Source: Comamonas sp. lk
GTDB taxonomy: Bacteria; Pseudomonadota; Gammaproteobacteria; Burkholderiales; Burkholderiaceae_C
Direction of reading: 5' to 3'
DNA length: 13,902 nucleotides
Assembly: GCA_945898105.1 (NCBI GenBank)
Contig: CAMDHL010000027.1
Coordinates: 1-13,902, forward strand
The notes under the pieces were generated by a model. The model did no database searches. It was not told where the DNA came from and was given only the letters and a program-made list of their open reading frames with translations. Of this stretch, positions 1 through 4,413 are shown in pieces (position 1 is the first letter of the stretch; the number at the start of each line of letters is the position of its first letter). Made by a program: the position numbers and the translations under genes.

Positions 1-164
1 TCGCGGTCCCCGGTGTCGGCGACGATCTGCCATTTGGCCACCGCACCGGCGTAGTCTTTGCGCTGGTAGTCGGCGTAGCCGTCTTCCCACATGCCTGCCT
101 GGGCCGCAGTGCAGAAAAAAAGTGCGCTAAACAATGCCCGTTGCATGGAATTTTGTATCGACAT
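1..164 (-). CDS. Sel1/TPR-like exported protein, N-terminal fragment
   Basis: Partial gene: only the first 54 codons lie in the window and it continues past the left edge. The start is the ATG at 164-162, with an AAAGGA ribosome site a single base upstream of it. Residues 1-24 look like a Sec signal peptide: a hydrophobic run with alanines and an AQA-G cleavage-like site near residue 23. The mature part begins with a G-x-A-x-Y-x4-D-Y-x-x-A-x-x-x-W pattern followed by A-D-T-G-D, which is typical of a Sel1/tetratricopeptide repeat helix pair. Such proteins are usually periplasmic protein-binding scaffolds; the partner here is unknown. It lies immediately downstream of the coiled-coil membrane protein gene, so the two are probably co-transcribed. 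The repeat call rests on one visible repeat only, so the family is likely but not certain. Confidence 0.7.
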   Translation of the reverse strand, partial: MSIQNSMQRALFSALFFCTAAQAGMWEDGYADYQRKDYAGAVAKWQIVADTGDR

Positions 165-165
165 G

Positions 166-171
166 TCCTTT
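166..171 (-). promoter_or_regulatory. Ribosome binding site of the Sel1-like gene, overlapping the upstream stop
   Basis: On the minus strand AAAGGA sits one base before the ATG at 164. It overlaps the TAA stop (172-170) of the upstream 202-residue gene. This arrangement suggests translational coupling of the two genes and decides the start of the Sel1-like gene. Confidence 0.55.
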
Positions 172-778
172 AACTCCGCATTATGTTCTTCATCGCAGCG
201 ACCATCACCTGGGAGTTTTCCTGCGATCCGGCAGGTGCCTCTTGCTGGGAGGAAGCTGGCTCAGCGGGCCTATCTGCCGCGGTGGGCTTTGGTGCTACTT
301 GGGTTGGTGTAACAGCCTCTGACGCGAGCGCTGTACTCGCTGCGGTGGAACTGCCTGGTACAAATTCCTGCTGAATCACCGTCGAACGGTAGAGCGCTCG
401 GAGTTGCGGAAGCTTATCCCACATCTCCTGCCAATCCAGATCAAAGGGCAGTCCCATCCAGTTGCCGGATTTCTTCAGGGCATTGACGCAGTTCTGAATT
501 TCCTCACGGTTAAGTTCTACCATGGCAGTTTCTTCGTTGCTTAGGCTATCGCGTTGGCGCGCTTGGATGTCTGCTTCCAAGCCCTTTAATTGTTGGTAAC
601 AGCGCGCACGTTCATTACGCAAAAGGGCGCTGGCCCGGGCGTCATCGGCCTGATTGCGTAGTTTGTCAACTTCGCGCCTAACGGCGGCCAGATTTTGCAA
701 GGTGAGGTAGTAAAAAACGGCAGCGCCTAGCACCGCGGCAAGAAAGAAAAATATCAGTAATACCAGTGTGAGGTTCAT
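170..778 (-). CDS. Unrecognised membrane-anchored coiled-coil protein
   Basis: A 202-residue protein that I cannot assign to a family. Residues 3-27 form one strongly hydrophobic segment, an uncleaved signal anchor with a short N-tail. Residues 28-80 are charged, helical and coiled-coil-like, rich in R, E, K, D, L and Q. A middle part, about 85-140, holds a W-x-G-L-P-F-D-L-D-W region and cysteines at about 60 and 97. Residues 140-195 are a low-complexity Ala/Pro/Ser/Thr tail, probably disordered. The likely topology is a short anchor with the bulk in the periplasm, but orientation is not proved. Six bases separate its stop from the start of a Sel1-like exported protein gene, which suggests a two-gene unit with an envelope role. 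No clear ribosome site precedes the ATG at 778. The reading frame is intact. Confidence 0.7.
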   Translation of the reverse strand: MNLTLVLLIFFFLAAVLGAAVFYYLTLQNLAAVRREVDKLRNQADDARASALLRNERARCYQQLKGLEADIQARQRDSLSNEETAMVELNREEIQNCVNALKKSGNWMGLPFDLDWQEMWDKLPQLRALYRSTVIQQEFVPGSSTAASTALASEAVTPTQVAPKPTAADRPAEPASSQQEAPAGSQENSQVMVAAMKNIMRS

Positions 779-814
779 GGCATCTGGCGTCTGGGACGCA
801 TGGATTTTTAACGC

Positions 815-835
815 GGCCCGCAGCTCTGCGGGGCC
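815..835. repeat. GC-rich inverted repeat
   Basis: GGCC followed by CGCA on the left arm can pair with TGCG followed by GGGCC on the right arm, with one bulged G and a four-base loop. There is no T-tract on either strand, so it is not a normal terminator. It lies 37-57 bases upstream of the coiled-coil gene start and could fall in its leader or promoter. The function is unknown and chance is possible in GC-rich DNA. Confidence 0.3.
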
Positions 836-893
836 TGTGCTTCCAACATCGGCACAAGTCTAGTTTAGTCAAGTCGCCAAGCCCTGAAAAGTG

Positions 894-906
894 AGGGTTT
901 AACCCT
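894..906. promoter_or_regulatory. Perfect 13-bp palindrome, possible operator
   Basis: AGGGTTTAACCCT is symmetric around its central T (two 6-bp arms). It lies in the divergent spacer, 116 bases from the minus-strand gene and 162 bases from lgt. The size and symmetry fit a dimeric regulator site, but I recognise no specific family. Confidence 0.25.
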
Positions 907-1054
907 GCCCTACCGTCACTAAATCAGGCCAGGGAAGACTGCACGATTCGCGTTGCAAGCCTGTCGTTCTGCCGCGCACTGCCTGGGCCTGGTAACGGGC
1001 CAGTTCCTGCGATCTACGAACCGGAGCAGGCGGGATAAGGCCTTTAGCCCAAGG

Positions 1055-1060
1055 CACAAT
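1055..1060 (+). promoter_or_regulatory. Candidate -10 element of lgt
   Basis: CACAAT lies seven bases before the lgt ATG at 1068 and matches TATAAT at four positions. No good -35 lies at normal spacing. If real, transcription would begin at or within a base or two of the start codon, giving a leaderless lgt mRNA. This agrees with the lack of a ribosome site before lgt. The evidence is weak. Confidence 0.3.
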
Positions 1061-1067
1061 AGCCGCC

Positions 1068-1877
1068 ATGCTTATTCACCCCGCCATCAACCCGGTTGCG
1101 CTGCAACTCGGGCCCGTAGCCGTGCACTGGTACGGACTTACTTATCTTGCCGCCTTTGGTCTTTTCATGTTGCTGGGCGCGCGCCGCTTGCGCCATGCCC
1201 CTTATGCGGGCGATGGAAGCTGGAGTTTTCGCGATGTGGAGGACGTGCTTTTCCTAGGGGTTTTGGGCGTAGTGCTGGGTGGGCGTTTTGGGTACTGCCT
1301 CTTTTACAACCCGGCGTATTACGCCGCGCACCCGTTGGAAATCTTGTACGCGTGGCGAGGCGGCATGAGTTTTCATGGCGGTTTAATTGGGGTGATTCTG
1401 TCCATGGTCTGGTTTGCCTATGAGCGCAAGCGCTCCTTTTGGGCGGTGGCCGACTTCGTGGCTCCCTGTGTGCCGACCGGGCTGGCTTGCGGGCGTGTTG
1501 GCAATTTCATCAACGGCGAGCTGTGGGGCCGGGTCGCCGAGCCAGACCTCCCCTGGGGCATGGTGTTTCGCGGCGCGGGCGATCTGCCGCGCCACCCTTC
1601 GCAAATCTACCAGTTTTTGTTAGAAGGCTTGCTCTTGTTTGTGCTCTTATGGCTGTACGCACGCAGCGGGCCGCGCCAAGGGCGAGTTTCAGCAGCTTTT
1701 CTGATGGGCTATGGCGTACTTCGCTTTGTGGTGGAGTATTTCCGCGAGCCCGATGCCCACATCGGCCTCTTGCAAATGGGGTTGAGCATGGGCCAGTTGC
1801 TGTGCATTCCTATGGTGTTGGGAGGCGCCGCACTGTGGTGGTGGTTCGGCAAACGGCCTGAGTCCGCCGCGAGCTGA
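1068..1877 (+). CDS. lgt: Prolipoprotein diacylglyceryl transferase
   Basis: This 269-residue inner-membrane enzyme transfers diacylglycerol from phosphatidylglycerol to the lipobox cysteine of prolipoproteins, the first step of lipoprotein maturation. The family signature is clear. The G-G-M-S-F-H-G-G block places the conserved histidine at residue 103. The [11 protein letters not shown] block holds R143 and N146. These numbers match the well-known residues of the E. coli enzyme without offset, supporting the ATG at 1068. An N-terminal I-x-P-V-A block and about seven hydrophobic segments are also present. There is no visible ribosome site; the protein-level fit decides the start. A crotonase-like gene follows 12 bases downstream and is probably co-transcribed. 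Length is normal for the family. Confidence 0.97.
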   Translation: MLIHPAINPVALQLGPVAVHWYGLTYLAAFGLFMLLGARRLRHAPYAGDGSWSFRDVEDVLFLGVLGVVLGGRFGYCLFYNPAYYAAHPLEILYAWRGGMSFHGGLIGVILSMVWFAYERKRSFWAVADFVAPCVPTGLACGRVGNFINGELWGRVAEPDLPWGMVFRGAGDLPRHPSQIYQFLLEGLLLFVLLWLYARSGPRQGRVSAAFLMGYGVLRFVVEYFREPDAHIGLLQMGLSMGQLLCIPMVLGGAALWWWFGKRPESAAS

Positions 1878-1889
1878 TTTGGGGCGCAA

Positions 1890-2651
1890 ATGGCAGGCAT
1901 GATCGATTGGCAGCAAAAAGGCCCGCTGGCGACGATTACGCTGTCCAACCCGGCGCGCATGAATGCGATGACGCGCGTCATGTGGCGGCAATTGCGTGAA
2001 GTATTTCTGGAACTATCCAAGCGCACGGACCTGCGCTGCGTACTAGTGCAGGGCGCAGGGGATCATTTTTGCGCCGGCGGTGATATTTCGGAATACCCGG
2101 CGTTTCGCTTTGATCCGACCAGCCTAATGCATTTCCACGAAGTCGAGGTATGGGGCGGTTTGCAAGCCATGCTGGACTGCCCGTTACCGATTTTGGCTTT
2201 GGTACGCGGCAATTGCATGGGGGCGGGTTTAGAAATTGCCAGCTGCTGCGACCTGCGGCTGGGTGCTGCCAGCAGCGTGTATGGCGCGCCGATTGCCCGG
2301 CTGGGCTTCCCTATGGCACCGCGCGAGGCTACCCTCGTGCAAGCCGCTGTTGGTGCTGCCACCGCCAGTGCCATGCTCCTAGCGGCTGAGAGCTTTGACG
2401 CGGCGCACATGCTGCACTGCAGCTTCCTCGCTTGGAGCGCGCCCGATGAAATCGTTCAAGCCAAGGCCGATGCACTGCTGGCCCGCATGCTGCTGCTTTC
2501 CCCTCAAGCTGCGCGGCTGAACAAACAAGTGCTCAGCCAGGCGCGTCCTGCGCAGGGCCCCACACCTGCGTCGGCCTACGCGTATGCCGCAAGCCCAGAA
2601 CACCACGAGGGAGTGCAGGCGTTTTTGGATAAGCGTCGGCCAGATTTCTAA
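1890..2651 (+). CDS. Crotonase-superfamily protein (enoyl-CoA hydratase-like), atypical active site
   Basis: A 253-residue member of the enoyl-CoA hydratase/isomerase superfamily, which acts on acyl-CoA thioesters. The oxyanion-hole region F-C-A-G-G-D at about residues 60-65 and the second block M-G-A-G-L-E-I-A-S-C-C-D are clear. E115 in that block corresponds to one of the two catalytic glutamates of rat mitochondrial enoyl-CoA hydratase (E144). The second glutamate (E164), normally in a P-E-x-x-L-G context, is replaced: here the sequence is P-I-A-R-L-G with I135 at that place. Simple hydration of enoyl-CoA is therefore doubtful, and isomerase, hydrolase or another crotonase reaction is possible. 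The substrate is unknown. It starts 12 bases after lgt, with a weak G-rich ribosome site before ATG 1890. ATG 1899 is an alternative start. Confidence 0.88.
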   Translation: MAGMIDWQQKGPLATITLSNPARMNAMTRVMWRQLREVFLELSKRTDLRCVLVQGAGDHFCAGGDISEYPAFRFDPTSLMHFHEVEVWGGLQAMLDCPLPILALVRGNCMGAGLEIASCCDLRLGAASSVYGAPIARLGFPMAPREATLVQAAVGAATASAMLLAAESFDAAHMLHCSFLAWSAPDEIVQAKADALLARMLLLSPQAARLNKQVLSQARPAQGPTPASAYAYAASPEHHEGVQAFLDKRRPDF

Positions 2652-2688
2652 AATTGCTCGGTCCGGTCTTTCCAAGGTCCGCACCAGC

Positions 2689-2718
2689 TTGTATGCTGCA
2701 GTTATGCTTAAGTACAAA
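2689..2718 (+). promoter_or_regulatory. Candidate promoter of the HD-GYP regulator gene
   Basis: TTGTAT (2689-2694) and TACAAA (2713-2718) are spaced 18 bases apart in the 93-base gap before the response regulator gene. They resemble sigma-70 -35 and -10 elements and would start transcription near 2725, leaving a leader of about 20 bases. The rest of the gap shows no terminator or ribosome site beyond a weak GAAAG. Confidence 0.35.
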
Positions 2719-2744
2719 CTTCGCTAGACCTCGAAAGCTTTTAC

Positions 2745-3830
2745 ATGCAAAGCGTCCTCCTGCTTGATGACAACCCGGTCAATCTGAAGTGGTTGGAATT
2801 GCTGGTGCAGCGCCTAGATCAGGCGCAGTTCGTTAGTTTTACCGACCCTTTGGCTGCACTTGATCATGCGCGTTCGCAACGGGTGGACTTGGTGGTGGTC
2901 GATTACCTTATGCCGGAGATGAACGGGCTTGAATTCATTGCCGCCTTCCGCGCTTTGAAAGGTGCTGATTCCATCCCCTTGCTGATGATTACCGCGCACG
3001 ACGAAAAAGATGTGCGCTACCGCGCCTTGGAGGCCGGTGCTTATGATTTCCTGCCCAAGCCCGTGGACGCAGCCGAGTTTGTAGCGCGTGCGCGCAATTT
3101 GCTCAAGTTGCGCGAAGCCAGTTTGCGCCTGGTCGACCATGCCGCTTGGTTAACGCGGGAGGTAGAACTAGCCACCCGCGAAATACGCGAGCGCGAACGC
3201 GAAACCGTAATGTCGCTAGTGAAAGCGGCCGGTTACCGCGACTATGAAACCGGGGCGCATATTTCACGTGTCGCGCATTACGCCTATTTGATTGCCCAGG
3301 GTTTGCAACTGTCGGCTCAGGACCAGGTCTTGGTGCTGGACGCCGCCGCCATGCACGACATTGGCAAGGTGGGTATCCCCGACCACATTCTGCTCAAACC
3401 CGGCCGCCTGGATGAGGCGGAGATGGCCATCATGCGCGAGCACCCCAGCTTGGGGCATGACTTACTCAAGGGTAGCAGTTCGCGGCTGCTACAGGCGGGC
3501 GCCATCATTGCATTGGGCCACCATGAAAAATTCGACGGAAGCGGCTATCCGCAAGGCCTGGGCGGCGAGGACATCCCACTCTTTGGCCGCATCGTTGCGG
3601 TGGCGGATGTGTTTGATGCGTTGACCTCCGAGCGCCCCTACAAAAAGCCCTGGGCGCTCGAGGAGGCAGCCGACTATTTACGTGCGCAACGCGGCTTGCA
3701 TTTCGATCCGCAATGCGTGGATGTTTTTTTGCATGCTTGGCCCGAGGTTGTGCAGGTGCACCAGCGCTTTGTCGACGAATCCAAGGCCCATTCGGTTTTA
3801 GCTTTGCAGCCTGCCAACGCTGCGGTCTGA
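2745..3830 (+). CDS. Response regulator with HD-GYP domain, probable cyclic-di-GMP phosphodiesterase
   Basis: A 361-residue cytoplasmic two-component protein. Residues 1-120 form a receiver domain: acidic pair D8-D9, phospho-acceptor D53 in V-V-D-Y-L-M-P-E-M-N-G, the T-A-H segment, and the K-P motif. A helical linker at about 125-160 (R/E-rich) may form a signalling coiled coil. Residues about 160-340 form an HD-GYP domain with the metal-binding H204-D205 in M-H-D-I-G-K, H259-H260-E261-K262, and intact G267-Y268-P269. This layout is that of RpfG-type phosphodiesterases, which degrade cyclic-di-GMP. All key residues are present, so it is probably active. No histidine kinase gene is adjacent, so its input is unknown. 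It has its own likely promoter and converges with usp with a 28-base gap. Confidence 0.93.
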   Translation: MQSVLLLDDNPVNLKWLELLVQRLDQAQFVSFTDPLAALDHARSQRVDLVVVDYLMPEMNGLEFIAAFRALKGADSIPLLMITAHDEKDVRYRALEAGAYDFLPKPVDAAEFVARARNLLKLREASLRLVDHAAWLTREVELATREIRERERETVMSLVKAAGYRDYETGAHISRVAHYAYLIAQGLQLSAQDQVLVLDAAAMHDIGKVGIPDHILLKPGRLDEAEMAIMREHPSLGHDLLKGSSSRLLQAGAIIALGHHEKFDGSGYPQGLGGEDIPLFGRIVAVADVFDALTSERPYKKPWALEEAADYLRAQRGLHFDPQCVDVFLHAWPEVVQVHQRFVDESKAHSVLALQPANAAV

Positions 3831-3858
3831 GCCCGCTGGGGCTGGGCGGCTGCCTACC

Positions 3859-4302
3859 TCAGCGCAGCACCAACACCGGCGTACTGCTGTGTGTGAGCAC
3901 GTGCTGGGTTTCACTGCCAAGCAGCAGGCGTTTGATACCCCGGCGTCCGTGTGAGGCCATCACGATCAGGTCGCAGTCGTTTTTCTCGGCCGCGTGAATG
4001 ATGGCGTTTGACACCATGTCCGACTTGCTGACCAGCGTACGCACTTCAACGCCTTTGGCGGCGCCGGCCTTCTTGACCAGATCGAGCACTGCCTGCGCTT
4101 TGTTGATCCACAAGGCCTCCACTCGCTTAATTTCTCGGGAGTCGGTAGCCATGCCGCCTTCGAAATAGGCGATGGGGTAGGGTGGCACCACCTGCATGGC
4201 CAGTAACTCGGCCTTGCAGGTAGCGGCCAGGCTGATCGCGCTGACCACCGCTTTTTTCGACAACTTGGAACCATCGGTGGCTACCAAAATACGGGTGTAC
4301 AT
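3859..4302 (-). CDS. Universal stress protein, UspA family
   Basis: A 147-residue single-domain Usp. The N-terminus M-Y-T-R-I-L-V-A-T-D-G-S is the family's first strand plus ATP-contact loop. The C-terminal part has A-S-H-G, nine residues, then G-S, which corresponds to the G-2x-G-9x-G(S/T) nucleotide loop with the first glycine replaced by alanine. The protein ends in the V-L-V-L-R strand. It is probably an ATP-binding dimer that helps survival under stress or low oxygen. I chose the ATG at 4302 over a longer upstream in-frame option because AAAAAGG lies eight bases before it and homologues begin here. It diverges from ccoI and shares an FNR box with it, suggesting induction under oxygen limitation. 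Usp genes under FNR/ANR control are known in Pseudomonas. The exact target process is unknown. Confidence 0.93.
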   Translation of the reverse strand: MYTRILVATDGSKLSKKAVVSAISLAATCKAELLAMQVVPPYPIAYFEGGMATDSREIKRVEALWINKAQAVLDLVKKAGAAKGVEVRTLVSKSDMVSNAIIHAAEKNDCDLIVMASHGRRGIKRLLLGSETQHVLTHSSTPVLVLR

Positions 4303-4310
4303 AGTTTTTT

Positions 4311-4317
4311 CCTTTTT
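4311..4317 (-). promoter_or_regulatory. Ribosome binding site of usp
   Basis: AAAAAGG on the minus strand lies eight bases before the ATG at 4302. It favours this start over the upstream in-frame ATG at 4371, which lies within the FNR box. Confidence 0.6.
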
Positions 4318-4337
4318 GAAATCGGTGCAATGCGCTA

Positions 4338-4343
4338 AGCCTA
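4338..4343 (-). promoter_or_regulatory. Candidate -10 element of usp
   Basis: TAGGCT on the minus strand is centred 31 bp from the centre of the shared FNR box, close to the 32 bp expected at a class II site. It matches TATAAT at three positions. It predicts a start near 4331 and a leader of about 29 bases. It is less convincing than the ccoI-side element. Confidence 0.35.
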
Positions 4344-4364
4344 GCGGCATGAAAAAGCGCCTAC

Positions 4365-4378
4365 TTGACATGGATCAA
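4365..4378. promoter_or_regulatory. FNR box between usp and ccoI
   Basis: TTGACATGGATCAA matches the FNR consensus TTGAT-N4-ATCAA at nine of the ten defined positions, with one half-site base changed. It sits in the divergent 111-base spacer at a suitable distance to activate ccoI (plus strand) and possibly usp (minus strand). The FNR encoded in this window has the matching E-x-x-S-R recognition residues. Confidence 0.8.
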
Positions 4379-4400
4379 GACGCCTTTGCGTCGCTCGCCG

Positions 4401-4406
4401 CACACT
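4401..4406 (+). promoter_or_regulatory. Candidate -10 element of ccoI (FNR class II)
   Basis: CACACT is centred exactly 32 bp downstream of the FNR box centre. The same hexamer at the same spacing occurs before ccoN, and CACAGT before hemN. It is a poor TATAAT match, as expected for an activator-dependent promoter. It places the transcript start near 4413, directly at the ccoI ATG. Confidence 0.6.
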
Positions 4407-4413
4407 GGTGCCC

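Larger units (their letters stand above)
779..1067. other. Divergent spacer between the coiled-coil gene and lgt
   Basis: These 289 bases hold no convincing gene; the short overlapping frames here have no ribosome site and no recognisable protein. The spacer should carry two divergent promoters. I see a GC-rich hairpin (815-835), a 13-bp palindrome (894-906) and a -10-like hexamer next to the lgt start. I see no rho-independent terminator, no tRNA and no FNR box. Confidence 0.6.

Noticed and set aside
953..1423. Plus-strand frame overlapping the lgt start in another frame
   Set aside because: The shared stretch is coded by lgt, with exact family motifs; the alternative product is Arg/Cys/Trp-rich without family features.
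3831..3858. GC-rich inverted segments between the HD-GYP gene and usp as a bidirectional terminator
   Set aside because: The pairing (GCCC/GGGC) is short and no T-tract follows on either strand, so I could not support a terminator.
4408..4413. GTG at 4408 as ccoI start
   Set aside because: It would add only two residues, lies within two bases of the predicted -10 element and before the predicted transcript start; ATG 4414 fits better.
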